Assembly (NCBI RefSeq): GCF_016863275.1
Contig: NZ_BOOO01000040.1
Coordinates: forward strand, 1-64,000
Direction: 5' to 3'
DNA: 64,000 nucleotides
Source of the DNA: Planotetraspora mira
Lineage (GTDB): Bacteria; Actinomycetota; Actinomycetes; Streptosporangiales; Streptosporangiaceae
Shown here: piece after piece, positions 24,660-33,824 of the stretch
Position numbering within the stretch: position 1 is the stretch's first letter
How the letters are laid out: each line of letters begins with the position of its first letter
The notes under the pieces: model-generated
Told to the model about the DNA's origin: nothing
The model's database searches: none
Seen by the model: only the letters and a program-made list of their open reading frames with translations
Position numbers and translations under genes: made by a program

Positions 24660-26459
24660 TCAGGCGTCCATACCCGCCAGAACCAGGGCCAGGCGGGTGT
24701 CCCCGTCACCGCTCAGGCGGACGGGAACACCCCAGTCCTGCTGGTGGACATGGCAGGCGGGATATTCGTTGTCCGGGTCGTCGTCGCATGAGGCGGCCAT
24801 CGCCGACACGTGGAGCACCCCTTCGGCGACCTCGCCGTTGAGAACGAGATCCCGAAAGAGATCCGTGCCCTTGCCCTCACCCTGGAGCAGCAACTCGGGC
24901 GGGGTGGAACCGACCAGCAGCCGGGTGGACGGCCCGTAGCGCCCGTCCAGCTTCTGGCCGGCGGGGGCGGTGAAGACCACGTCCAGTCGCACGGCCCCCG
25001 GCGCCACAGCGGTGGCGGGCCGCTGAGTGCGGTGGGCCGCGCCCTCAACTCGTACGGACTCCTCCGGCAGCCGAAGCCTGGTCAGCCGGTGCCGGGCGGA
25101 CTCCACGACGACGATGTCCGCGCCGTCCAGCACCGCGCCGGAGGGCTCGCGCAGATCGGTGGCGAGCGTGGCGACCTCGCCGGCCACCGGGTCGAAACGG
25201 CGCAGCGCGTGGTTGTAGGTGTCGCTCACGGCGACCGAGCCGTCGGGCAGCGCGGTCACCCCTAGCGGGTGCTGCAGCAGCGCCTGTCCGGCCGCGCCGT
25301 CCCGGTGCCCGAAGTCGAACAGGCCGCGGCCGACGGCCGTCCGGACCGTGTAACCGTCACCGTCCTGCTCCACCCAGCGCAGCGCGCTGGTCTCGGAGTC
25401 CGCGACCCACAGCCGGTCGCCGGCGGCGGCGAGACCGGACGGCTGGGCGAACCACGCGTCGGCCGCCGGGCCGTCGACCAGCCCCTCATTGCTCGTCCCT
25501 GCCGCGAGTCCCACCGTCCCGGCCTGCGGGTCGTACGTCCACAGCTGGTGGACGCCCGCCATCGCGATCCACACCTTGCCGTCCCACCAGGCGACGTCCC
25601 ACGGCGAGGACAGGTCCACTTCCAGGGCCGGCCCCGCCGTCGGCGAACCCTGCCACCACTGCCGCCCGGTGCCGGCGACGGTCTCGATCGCGCCGTCCGC
25701 CGGGTCATACATCCGCAGCCGGTGGTTGACCGTGTCGGCGACGATCACCTTTCCGTCCGGAAGCAGCGCCAGCCCCTGCGGCTCGTTGAAGTCACCCGGC
25801 TCGCCGATCCGCCGCACGACCGTCTCGGCGTCCGCCTCCAGTTCCACGAGCTGATGCCGGGTCGAGTCCGACACGAGCAGGTTGCCGGACGGCAGCCGCA
25901 GCGCCTTCCCCGGGAACCGCAGATTCGTCGCCACTGGTTCCGGCGGCACATACGGGCCGTCGCCGCGCCGCAGCGTCCCCTTGGCGCCGTGCTCGGCCTC
26001 CAGTTGCGCGACGAGCGCCTCCAGCGCGTGCGCGTGGCCCTCCCCGGAGTGCTGGGCGACGATGTACCCCTCGGGGTCGATCACGGTAAGCGTGGGCCAG
26101 GCGCGCACCGCGTACTGCTTCCAGGTGGCCAGGTCGGGATCGTCCAGCACGGGGTGGCGCACCCCGTACCGCTCCACCGCGTCGACCACCGACTGGTGCT
26201 CCGCCTCGTGCACGAACTTCGGCGAGTGCACGCCGACGATCACGACGGTGTCGCGGTGCTTGTCCTCCAGCTCGCGCAGCTCGTCCAGAACGTGCAGGCA
26301 GTTGATGCAGCAGAAGGTCCAGAAATCAACGATGACGATGGATCCCCGCAGGTCGGAGACAGTCAGCTCTTTGCCGCCGGTATTCAGCCAGCCGCCCCTG
26401 CCTGTCAGCTCGGGGGCACGGAGCCGGGCACGGCGGGGAGCGGGTGCTGCGTCGTTCAT
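24660..26459 (-). CDS. Thioredoxin-like/NHL-repeat protein (NHLRC2-like)
   Basis: A 599-residue cytoplasmic protein. Residues about 10-160 form a TlpA/thioredoxin-like domain with the redox site WTFCCINC (C-x-x-C) and a cis-Pro in AVRAWPTLTVID. Residues about 185-470 are an NHL beta-propeller (repeats such as NEPQGLALLPDGKVIVADTVN and HPLGVTALPDGSVAVSDTYN). A C-terminal beta domain follows. This is the domain order of NHLRC2. The biochemical role in bacteria is not established; a disulphide-related function is likely. Confidence 0.85.
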   Translation of the reverse strand: MNDAAPAPRRARLRAPELTGRGGWLNTGGKELTVSDLRGSIVIVDFWTFCCINCLHVLDELRELEDKHRDTVVIVGVHSPKFVHEAEHQSVVDAVERYGVRHPVLDDPDLATWKQYAVRAWPTLTVIDPEGYIVAQHSGEGHAHALEALVAQLEAEHGAKGTLRRGDGPYVPPEPVATNLRFPGKALRLPSGNLLVSDSTRHQLVELEADAETVVRRIGEPGDFNEPQGLALLPDGKVIVADTVNHRLRMYDPADGAIETVAGTGRQWWQGSPTAGPALEVDLSSPWDVAWWDGKVWIAMAGVHQLWTYDPQAGTVGLAAGTSNEGLVDGPAADAWFAQPSGLAAAGDRLWVADSETSALRWVEQDGDGYTVRTAVGRGLFDFGHRDGAAGQALLQHPLGVTALPDGSVAVSDTYNHALRRFDPVAGEVATLATDLREPSGAVLDGADIVVVESARHRLTRLRLPEESVRVEGAAHRTQRPATAVAPGAVRLDVVFTAPAGQKLDGRYGPSTRLLVGSTPPELLLQGEGKGTDLFRDLVLNGEVAEGVLHVSAMAASCDDDPDNEYPACHVHQQDWGVPVRLSGDGDTRLALVLAGMDA

Positions 26460-26572
26460 GACGCAAGGATGCCACTCGCATGTGACCGCTCATCACGCCG
26501 GAGGTCGGCTTACTCGTGACCATGCCGTTCAAGTGACCGGTGCGAACGGCGGGCACCTTGACGGTAGAGGCG

Positions 26573-26602
26573 GACGGCCCGCCGGGATCCCGGCGGGCCG
26601 TC
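26573..26602. terminator. Perfect 15-base-pair palindrome, terminator of the phosphoesterase operon
   Basis: GACGGCCCGCCGGGA and its exact complement TCCCGGCGGGCCGTC are contiguous with no loop spacer. It lies just downstream of the phosphoesterase stop at 26628 and is the natural end of that operon. Confidence 0.75.
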
Positions 26603-26627
26603 GTGTAAATGGTGACTTAGTCGGAGG

Positions 26628-29375
26628 TCAGCCGTCGTTCTCCGACGACGGGATGTAGGCGCCCGGCACCTGGTCCGGCGTGTAGATCTCGGTCTCGCCC
26701 GGGTAGGGCTTCTTGAAGTCGTGCGCCTCGTACCACGAGAAGCGGTTCATCTGCTCGGGGCTGGCGGAGTCGGCCCTGGCGTCGGGCCCGGTGAACTTCT
26801 GCTGCGACTTCCAGGCCCCCCACTTCGCCGCGGTCCCCTGCTCGGCCGCCGGCACCTTCGCCGTCGGCGCGGCCGCGGCGGCCGGGTCCTGCGGCGCCGG
26901 GACGTCCGCACCGCAGGACGGCAGGTTCGCGGTCGACAGACCCAGGGTCAGCGAGGTGCGGTTCGGCAGGGCGGTGAACGGCGTGTAGTCGGGCTTGTTG
27001 GTGAAGGCCGCGGTCATCGGGGTGGCGGCGGTGTCCTTCTGGTTCATCGGGTGGATCCCGAGGATCTGCTCGATGGTGCGGACCATGGTGATCTGCGTGT
27101 AGTAGTGGCTGTCGACCTTGCCGTGCTGGGCCCAGGGGCTGATGATCTGGACCGGGGCACGGTGGCCGTCGACGTGGTCGGTGCCGGCCTGGGAGTCGTC
27201 CTCGACCACGAAGATCGCGGAGTCCTTCCAGTACTTGCTGTGCGAGATCTCGTCAACGATCTTGCCGACGGCCAGGTCGTTGTCGGCGACCTGAGCGGCC
27301 CCGTTCACCGGACCACCGGTGTGATCGCTGGAGAGCCAGAACATGTTGAGGTTCGCCGGACCGTTCTTCTCGAAGTCCTGCTTCCAGATCTCCTCCCGGT
27401 AGATGTCCGGGACGCTGGTGTCGAACTTCGGGAAGCCGTGCACGGACACGTCGTTGAGCGACGGGATCGGCGAGGACGAGTCCAGGGTGTAGGCGGTGTT
27501 CTGCCCGGTCGCCTGCATGTTCTTGGTGTCGCAGTACAGGTTCTGCCAGCTTGCGCCGGCCGGCTTGGTCAGGAACTGCTGGAACTCACCGAAGTCCCGC
27601 ACGGTCTTGCCCGCCGCCTGCGCACCGGACCAGATGAAGCCGGTCCGCTGGTGGCCGAGAGCGTCGTCCTCGGTGTCGTAGCTGCGCAGGTACTCACCGG
27701 CCGAGGACTCGGTGTACTCGGGGTTGTCGGCCTGCATGAGCCAGTTGTGACCCTCGGCGGAGTTCGTGCCGATGTCGTAGGTGTTGTCGTAGAGACCGAA
27801 CTGCTCAGCCAACGCGTGCTGGTTCGGCGTCACGTTCTCGCCGTACTGGGCCAGCGCCGGGGCGCCGTTGCCCTGCGGGATGTCACCGAAGACCTGGTCG
27901 TAGGTCCGGTTCTCCTTGACCAGCAGGAAGACGTGCTTGATGGTCGACGGGTCACCGAGGCGCTTCGGGACCGCCTCAGCCTTCTGCTTGTTGCCGTGGG
28001 CTTCCTTGAGGTCGTTCTTGCCCCAGCCGTTCTGCTCGAAGACCGTGTTCGTGTACTTGGCGATCTCCTTGTCGGACGGCAGCTTGAACCGCGTCAGGCT
28101 CGACGTCGTGTCGTGGGTGCCGTGCCCGGCGGCCGTGGTGGGGCGGCGGGCGTCGATGCCACGGGTGTTGGAGACGAGCACGTCGTCGCCGACGGTGGTG
28201 ATCTCCGCGGGGAAGTAGTCCGTCGGGAGCAGGCCGACGTAGCTGACCGGCTCCTGCGGCTTGGTGTAGCGGTAGACGGCGACCGCGTTGGCGCGGCCGA
28301 GCGTCACCAGCAGGTGACCGTCGTGGGTGAGCGTCACGGCGTCGGGCTCGTAGCCCACCGAGGCCTCCGGCCACGGCTGGGTCGCGATGGTCTGGACGAC
28401 CTTGTCGCGCTTGGTGTCGATGACCGACACGCCGTTGGTGGCGGTGTTGGTGACGAACACCGCGCCGTCCTTGGCGTACACGGCGGTCGGGTGCAGACCG
28501 ACGTCGATGCTCGCGGGGGCGGCAGCCGGGTTCGCCAGGTCGATGACGCTGACCGTGCCGGTGGTGGTGGCACCGGTCTTCGGGTCGGCCGGAACCTGGG
28601 TGCCGTAGGAGTTGATCGTGGTCTCGCCGGGCTTGGCCGGGCGGCCGCCCTCGTTGCTGACGTACAGCTTGTTGCCGACCTGGACCATGCCGCGCGGGGC
28701 GTTGCCCACGGCCCAGCTCTGCTTGATGGCGCCGGTCGCCGCGTCGAGCGCGACCACGCGGTTCTGGCCGTTGACCGCCGAGTACACGGTGGAGCCGTCC
28801 GCCGAGAAGACCGCCGCGGCCGACAGCGCGTGCTTGGAGCCGTCCGCCGGGATCTTGATGTCGACCGGGTTGGTGACGCTGCCGTCCGCGTTCACGTCAA
28901 GCCGGGTGTAGCCGTCGGTCCGGCCCAGCCACAGGTGCTTGCCGTCGGGCGAGTACGTGGGGCCTTCCTGGCCCACGTCGGCGCCGCTGAGGCGCGGGGT
29001 GGACGACGCGGCGTTGCTGACGACCTGCTGAACCGTGTAGGTCTTCAGGTCGACGATGGCGAGCGCCGCCCCACCGTCGGTGACCGCGGCCGCGAGGTGG
29101 GTGCCGTCCGGGCTGACCGTGGACGACATGATCTTGCCGTTGTTGATGACGAGCCGGTCACCGATCGGCTTGATGTACTGGTCGCCGGACACGACCAGGC
29201 CCTTGTCGGTGGTCTGGCCGACCTGGTCGGTGCCGAACATGCCGGTCGAGGCGTAGGCGATGCCCCCGCCGGCGACGACGAGAGCGGCGGTGGCGGCCGC
29301 GAGGAGCTGAACCCGGCGCCCGGTGGGTCGGAGTCCGAAACGGTCCTTTGTGACGCGCTGGCGCGTGACGTGCAT
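26628..29375 (-). CDS. Secreted YncE-like beta-propeller/phosphoesterase protein
   Basis: A 915-residue exported protein. A basic N-terminus and hydrophobic segment (about 22-45) act as signal or anchor. Residues about 50-450 are a YncE-type beta-propeller (LSGADVGQEGPTYSPDGKHLWLGR, VFVTNTATNGVSVID). From about 480 a PF04185-type phosphoesterase domain begins with KHVFLLVKENRTYDQVFGD, and continues through VVEDDSQAGTDHVDGHRAPV and SPWAQHGKVDSHYYTQ, where metal and phosphate ligands lie. It starts 4 bases after the ABC permease stop, so it is the last gene of that operon. Confidence 0.88.
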   Translation of the reverse strand: MHVTRQRVTKDRFGLRPTGRRVQLLAAATAALVVAGGGIAYASTGMFGTDQVGQTTDKGLVVSGDQYIKPIGDRLVINNGKIMSSTVSPDGTHLAAAVTDGGAALAIVDLKTYTVQQVVSNAASSTPRLSGADVGQEGPTYSPDGKHLWLGRTDGYTRLDVNADGSVTNPVDIKIPADGSKHALSAAAVFSADGSTVYSAVNGQNRVVALDAATGAIKQSWAVGNAPRGMVQVGNKLYVSNEGGRPAKPGETTINSYGTQVPADPKTGATTTGTVSVIDLANPAAAPASIDVGLHPTAVYAKDGAVFVTNTATNGVSVIDTKRDKVVQTIATQPWPEASVGYEPDAVTLTHDGHLLVTLGRANAVAVYRYTKPQEPVSYVGLLPTDYFPAEITTVGDDVLVSNTRGIDARRPTTAAGHGTHDTTSSLTRFKLPSDKEIAKYTNTVFEQNGWGKNDLKEAHGNKQKAEAVPKRLGDPSTIKHVFLLVKENRTYDQVFGDIPQGNGAPALAQYGENVTPNQHALAEQFGLYDNTYDIGTNSAEGHNWLMQADNPEYTESSAGEYLRSYDTEDDALGHQRTGFIWSGAQAAGKTVRDFGEFQQFLTKPAGASWQNLYCDTKNMQATGQNTAYTLDSSSPIPSLNDVSVHGFPKFDTSVPDIYREEIWKQDFEKNGPANLNMFWLSSDHTGGPVNGAAQVADNDLAVGKIVDEISHSKYWKDSAIFVVEDDSQAGTDHVDGHRAPVQIISPWAQHGKVDSHYYTQITMVRTIEQILGIHPMNQKDTAATPMTAAFTNKPDYTPFTALPNRTSLTLGLSTANLPSCGADVPAPQDPAAAAAPTAKVPAAEQGTAAKWGAWKSQQKFTGPDARADSASPEQMNRFSWYEAHDFKKPYPGETEIYTPDQVPGAYIPSSENDG

Positions 29376-29379
29376 GAAA

Positions 29380-30735
29380 CTATTCCTTCGTGGTGCTTGT
29401 GAGCAGGTCGACGTTCCCGTCGAACTGCCACAGGGGGTTGGGCGCGTCCCCGTTCGGGGTGCGCACCTGGAAGTAGCCGTTCACCTCCTTCGGCCCGTCT
29501 CCGTCGGCGACGTACCGCCCGTCCGCGGTGACGTCGAGCTGGTAGATGGCGTTGCCCACGGCGGTCGCGCCGGGGACGTGCCAGGTGACGACGCATCGCC
29601 AGTCGTTGCCCGGCCCCTCGTCGAGGTCCCGGGAGTCGCCCTTGTCGCAGGACGCGGTGGCCTGCAGCTGGGCCTCGGGGACGTCGGGGCGATGGAGCTC
29701 CTGCGTCTGCAGCCGGTAGAGGTGGGAGTACGCCGTGGCGAGCGAGTCCTGCAGCTTCACCTTCTCGATCCCCGAGCCCGTCGCGGGGGTCGCGACGGCG
29801 ATCACGCCGATGGTGAGGGCGACCACGCCCGCCAGCGGCAACACCCCCGCCACAAGGGCCCGCCGGCCCGACCCGTCGTATGTCAGGTCGGTGAAGTCGC
29901 GGCGCAGGAACAGCAGGTAGGCCAGCACGGTGGCGACGACCGCCCACACGAGGCTCACCACGAGGCCGATGAGGAGGGGGCCCGCCTGCGCCGGGCTGGT
30001 GAACAGCCCGCGCCAGGCGAGGAACGCGTGGCTCGGCAGGGCGAGCTGTACGGCCACCGGCAGCGGGAGCAACTGCGCGAGCTGAAGCACGAAGGCGAGC
30101 AGCGCGGGCATCAGCAGCCCCATCGGAGAGCGGCCCAGGGCGACCGAGCCGAGGAGGCCGACCGCGGCGAACGCCAGCGTCGGCGCCAACGCGCAGGCCC
30201 ACGCGAGCAGGACCGTGCCGGCCGCGTCCGCCGGGGCGAGGAGATGGCCGTCCAGACCTGCGAGCGGTCGGTTGCCGACCGCGGCCAGACCACCGGCGAT
30301 GCCCGACGCGGTCAGCCCGGCCACCAGCAACAGGATCACGGTGAGGCTGGCAAGGGTCTTCGCCACGAAGATCCGCCGCGGGGACCGGACCGCCACGAGG
30401 AGGTGGCGCCAGGTGCCCAGCCGGTCCTCGACGGCGAAGACGTCGCCGGCGACCAGCGCCGTCAGCAGCGGAAGCGCCCAGCTGCACGAGAAGTCCAGCA
30501 CGACCAGCGACCCCGCCCAGCCGGTCGCGTTCATCCAGCGGCCGAAGACCGTGTCGGCGGGTAGCGAGCTCTGCAGGCTCACCACGGCCACGAAGGCCGC
30601 CGGGGCGATCCAGCAGGCGAGCAGCAGCAGGCGGATCCGCCACTGGGAGAGCAGCTTGACCAGCTCGAACCGGTAGCCGTGCAGCACAGGCGCCGGCCTG
30701 GCGTCGGCCCGGGGTCGGGTGACGGTCGCGGTCAT
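29380..30735 (-). CDS. ABC transporter permease
   Basis: A 451-residue membrane protein with about seven hydrophobic segments in an ABC-2 arrangement (FELVKLLSQWRIRLLLLACWIAP at the first span, ALVAGDVFAVEDRLGTWRHLL coupling-type loop). The last ~130 residues are soluble and extracytoplasmic with two cysteines. ATG 30735 overlaps the ATPase stop (TGATG); a GTG at 30738 is also possible. It forms an exporter with the ATPase; the cargo is unknown. Confidence 0.82.
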   Translation of the reverse strand: MTATVTRPRADARPAPVLHGYRFELVKLLSQWRIRLLLLACWIAPAAFVAVVSLQSSLPADTVFGRWMNATGWAGSLVVLDFSCSWALPLLTALVAGDVFAVEDRLGTWRHLLVAVRSPRRIFVAKTLASLTVILLLVAGLTASGIAGGLAAVGNRPLAGLDGHLLAPADAAGTVLLAWACALAPTLAFAAVGLLGSVALGRSPMGLLMPALLAFVLQLAQLLPLPVAVQLALPSHAFLAWRGLFTSPAQAGPLLIGLVVSLVWAVVATVLAYLLFLRRDFTDLTYDGSGRRALVAGVLPLAGVVALTIGVIAVATPATGSGIEKVKLQDSLATAYSHLYRLQTQELHRPDVPEAQLQATASCDKGDSRDLDEGPGNDWRCVVTWHVPGATAVGNAIYQLDVTADGRYVADGDGPKEVNGYFQVRTPNGDAPNPLWQFDGNVDLLTSTTKE

Positions 30736-31703
30736 CACAGGTCCTCCTGGTCGGTCTGCGCGGGCTCGGTGCCGGTCCCGGTCAGGGCCAGGAACGCGGC
30801 CTCGAGCGGCGTCATCACGGGCCCCAGCTCTCGGAGCGCCACGCCGGCTTGCACGAGCCGCACGACCAGCTCGTCGAGGGCCGGCACCGGTCCGCGGACG
30901 ACGATGTCGGCGTCCGCCCGTTGACCGGGGTCGCTGCCGGGCACGACGCGGAGCCCCGGTGTCTCTGCTGCCAGCCGGCGGGTGGCCTCCTGATCAGAGG
31001 TGAGCAGCCGGTAGTCGAGCTCGCCGCTTTCGGCGGCGAGTTTGCTCAGCGGCCCGGAGAAGACGACCCGTCCGGTGGCGAGGATGGTGACCTCGGAGCA
31101 CAGCGCGGCGAGGTCGTCCATCCGGTGGCTGGACAGGACCACCGCGGTCCCTTCCGCGGCGAGTCCGGTGATGACGCGGTGCACATGCTGCTTGCCGGCG
31201 AGGTCCAGGCCGTTGGCCGGCTCGTCGAGAACGAGCAGCCGCGGTGTGGTGAGCAGCGCGGCGGCCAGCCCGAGCCGCTGGCGCATTCCCAGGGAGAAGC
31301 CGCGGACACGGTCGTCGGCGACGTCGGTGAGCCCGACCTGCTCCAGTGCGTCGTCGACGCCGCTGGTTCGGCCGGCGTCGTACCGGCGCAATGAGGCCAG
31401 GGCCGAGAGGTTCTGCCGCGCGGTGAGCGAGGGATAGAGCCCGGGGCCGTCCACGAAGCCCGCGACACCGTCGGGGACGGCGAGCGTCCGCCCGACCGGC
31501 GTACCCAGGATCTCGAGGCTGCCGCTGTCCGCGACCGCCAGGCCCAGCAGCAGACCGAGGAGCGTCGTCTTGCCCGCGCCGTTCGGGCCGACCAGGCCGT
31601 GGACCTGTCCGCCCCCCACGTCGAGGTCGATGCCGTCGAGTGCGACCACGTCACCGAAGGACTTCCTGATCCCGCGACCCCGGACTGCGGGGCTCCTGTC
31701 CAT
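30735..31703 (-). CDS. ABC transporter ATP-binding protein
   Basis: A 322-residue ATPase: Walker A GPNGAGKTT near residue 39, a SLGMRQRLGLA signature, Walker B LLVLDEPANGLD, and switch His in SSHRMDD. The C-terminal extension (about 220-320) is typical of drug/antibiotic ABC-2 exporters. It is the first gene of a three-gene operon with the permease (overlapping start) and the secreted phosphoesterase. Confidence 0.9.
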   Translation of the reverse strand: MDRSPAVRGRGIRKSFGDVVALDGIDLDVGGGQVHGLVGPNGAGKTTLLGLLLGLAVADSGSLEILGTPVGRTLAVPDGVAGFVDGPGLYPSLTARQNLSALASLRRYDAGRTSGVDDALEQVGLTDVADDRVRGFSLGMRQRLGLAAALLTTPRLLVLDEPANGLDLAGKQHVHRVITGLAAEGTAVVLSSHRMDDLAALCSEVTILATGRVVFSGPLSKLAAESGELDYRLLTSDQEATRRLAAETPGLRVVPGSDPGQRADADIVVRGPVPALDELVVRLVQAGVALRELGPVMTPLEAAFLALTGTGTEPAQTDQEDL

Positions 31704-32064
31704 GTCGGTCTCCTCTTTGCTTGATCAGCAGCAAGAAGAACCTAGAGATCACGGTTTGCCTCAGTAAGGCATGCAGTCAAACATTGGAACAATGCTGATT
31801 AACCTGCCATTTGCCATTTAACCGGGCGATAACCTTTCCACTTAGACGGCAGCCCACGGCAACGATTAGCAGGCGTTCCACGGAGTGACACGGCCGCCAT
31901 CACGACCTTCAGTCAGGGAGTCGCGGGTACAAGCCTCGACCGCTCCCCCGACGACCGCGCCCGGTCCCTATTGATCTGGACCCCCTCCGCGCGTCGGGTT
32001 TTGCCCGGTGGCATGAGAGGAGGGCCGGGCGACCCGACCCTCCTGCTCGATTTCCTCGTTGGGG
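31704..32064. other. Promoter region of the ABC exporter operon
   Basis: No gene is supported. The part 31740-31860 is AT-rich and is the likely promoter of the operon starting at 31703. The part 32018-32044 holds a terminator for the gene ending at 32065. Confidence 0.55.
32018..32044. terminator. Terminator hairpin after the glucanase-like gene
   Basis: AGGAGGG (32018-32024) pairs with CCCTCCT (32038-32044), with an inner CGGG/CCCG stem. It lies about 20 bases after the stop of the secreted protein at 32065. Confidence 0.6.
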
Positions 32065-33486
32065 CTATTTCTGCTTGGGGACGTACAGCTTGATCGAGTC
32101 GATCGTCGCGGTGCCCTCACCAGCGTCGGTGTACGGGTCGCCGATCACGGGGAAGTCGGGGTAACCCGAGCCGGACGGCCACTGGTCCGGCCACTCCTGC
32201 TGGTCGTAGACGCCGTTCTGTACGAGGGTGGCGTTGTAGCGGCCGTCGTACTGATCGGGCGTGTTGTTGTAGTGCCAGATGGGCACGTTGTCGACGACGA
32301 AGTCCCGGTGGAAGCGGATCGTCTGGTGCCCGCCGTGCAGGAACGTTCCGGTGACCTCTTCGGTGTAGCCGGTCTTGTCCCGCTCGACGGCGAAGACGTA
32401 GTCGCTGTTCGGCATCAGTTCGGGGACCATCTCCGCCGCCGCGGACGGCGACACCTGCGCCGAGGCCACGCCGTCGGAACAGGTGGTCATGAACCACTGC
32501 GAGTTGCCGGTGATTCCGCCCTTGCCAGGGTGGAAGTTCGGCAGGCCGTTGATCCACATGTCCACGACGTTCTTGGTGCTGTCGCGGTATGGGTAGTACG
32601 TGTTGGTCGTCGGGTCGCAGACGCGCCCGCCGCTACCCGTGCCGATCCGGTCGGGGTGCTGGGCGAACGAGTCCATGAGAATCTTCCGCCGGTAGTGCCA
32701 GAAGTGCAGGTTCGCCGGCTGAGGGTTCGAGAAGTCGACGATGCCGAGCAGGTGGAAGGCGTTATATCCGAAGGGACCGTTCGTCACGCTCTGCCAGTCA
32801 CACGGATCTGTCGTGATCTCGCTGTTCCACCCACGGGTCCCGATGCCTTCCGCGTACGGGAACTGCGTCTTGCACTCGCCGGCCACTGTCGAGTAGCCGT
32901 TCTCCTTGCCGTCGTAGATGACGCTGCCGTTGCGCTCCCCGCCGAAGTCGAGCGTCTTGAGGTGGTACTCGAGACGGTATTCGGCTGGCAGCTTCTGCGT
33001 GGTGGTGATGAGCGCGCCGTCGTAGGAATCCGGTGAATTGATCTTGAGAACGTTGCCGCCCTTCGCCTTCTCGGTCGAGATTGTCGGCGGCCGCTCCGGA
33101 GTGCCGTTCTTGTCCCAGTCGCGGGCCGATAATGAGGCGGTCAGCCAGCCGTCCTTGCCGAACGGCACCTGCTTGCGGTACGTCGCGTAGCTGCTCAGCG
33201 CAGCTTGCATGCCGGGGCCGTAGTCGTTCTTCCACCAGTCCCCGTAGTCGTCCATGATCGTGTCGAAGGGCTGGTCACCGGTGAAGCGGATCCACGGACT
33301 CGAGTCCGTGTTCAGGTTCTTCTCGTGGCCCTGGAAATCCTCCGAGTACTTCAGTTTCCACTTGGTGGCGGCCGCCGCCGACTCGCTGTGCGTGGCCGCC
33401 GTGGCCGGGACGCTCACGCCCGGGATCGCGGTCGCCGCGATGACGAGTCCGGCGATACCGGTCCTCAGTGTTCGCTTACTACGCAT
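32065..33486 (-). CDS. Secreted glucanase/lectin-like protein
   Basis: A 473-residue exported protein with a signal peptide (MRSKRTLRTGIAGLVIAAT, cleavage after ATA near residue 30). ATG 33486 is preferred over 33492 because AGGAG then has a six-base spacing. The mature protein looks like a concanavalin A-type beta-sandwich (LPAEYRLEYHLKTLDFGGERNGSVIYDG, HLLGIVDFSNPQPANLHFWHYRR), as in GH16-like glucanases or lectins; I do not see an unambiguous GH16 E-x-D-x-x-E motif, so activity is uncertain. It follows the DUF5107 gene on the same strand. Confidence 0.65.
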   Translation of the reverse strand: MRSKRTLRTGIAGLVIAATAIPGVSVPATAATHSESAAAATKWKLKYSEDFQGHEKNLNTDSSPWIRFTGDQPFDTIMDDYGDWWKNDYGPGMQAALSSYATYRKQVPFGKDGWLTASLSARDWDKNGTPERPPTISTEKAKGGNVLKINSPDSYDGALITTTQKLPAEYRLEYHLKTLDFGGERNGSVIYDGKENGYSTVAGECKTQFPYAEGIGTRGWNSEITTDPCDWQSVTNGPFGYNAFHLLGIVDFSNPQPANLHFWHYRRKILMDSFAQHPDRIGTGSGGRVCDPTTNTYYPYRDSTKNVVDMWINGLPNFHPGKGGITGNSQWFMTTCSDGVASAQVSPSAAAEMVPELMPNSDYVFAVERDKTGYTEEVTGTFLHGGHQTIRFHRDFVVDNVPIWHYNNTPDQYDGRYNATLVQNGVYDQQEWPDQWPSGSGYPDFPVIGDPYTDAGEGTATIDSIKLYVPKQK

Positions 33487-33495
33487 TGGCATCTC

Positions 33496-33776
33496 CTAGA
33501 AATCCTGCTTGTTGTCGTACAAGCCCAGGTTCAGGTGCTTGCCTTGCTCAGGGCCCGTTCCGCCGGATCGTTGCCGGCGCAGTCACTGCCGCCCCGTCCG
33601 GCGCAACCGTCGGAACGTGCCCTTGTGGATGTGCTCCTGCGTGCTCCTTGGTGGTCTGTGACGACTCGACCAGCGTGTCCTTGTCCACCTCCTCGCCGTC
33701 AGAGCACCTTGATGGCCTGGTCGAGCCCGAGGCGGCCGATCTGGTCGGCGCTGTTCACCCTGGTGACGGCATAGAT
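33496..33776 (-). pseudogene. Remnant of a sugar ABC transporter substrate-binding protein
   Basis: Read on the minus strand, 33776 downward gives IYAVTRVNSADQIGRLGLDQAIKVL then a stop. This matches the C-terminal part of RbsB-type binding proteins, and specifically AATAVNNADTIGRAGLDRMMAVL of the intact protein at 37798. After a frame change, VDKDTLVESSQTTKEH resembles the following segment. Further out-of-frame fragments end at a TAG at 33496-33498. Thus part of a second binding-protein gene once stood between the DUF5107 and glucanase-like genes. Confidence 0.6.
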
Positions 33777-33824
33777 TCAGACGATGCGTCGCCCGCCGCG
33801 GATCGCGCCGGCGGGCGACTGCGA

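Noticed and set aside
26721-29402. 893-codon plus-strand frame antisense to the phosphoesterase
   Set aside because: Val/Arg/Gly-rich translation is the mirror of a high-GC gene with clear domains on the minus strand; no family features or start site.
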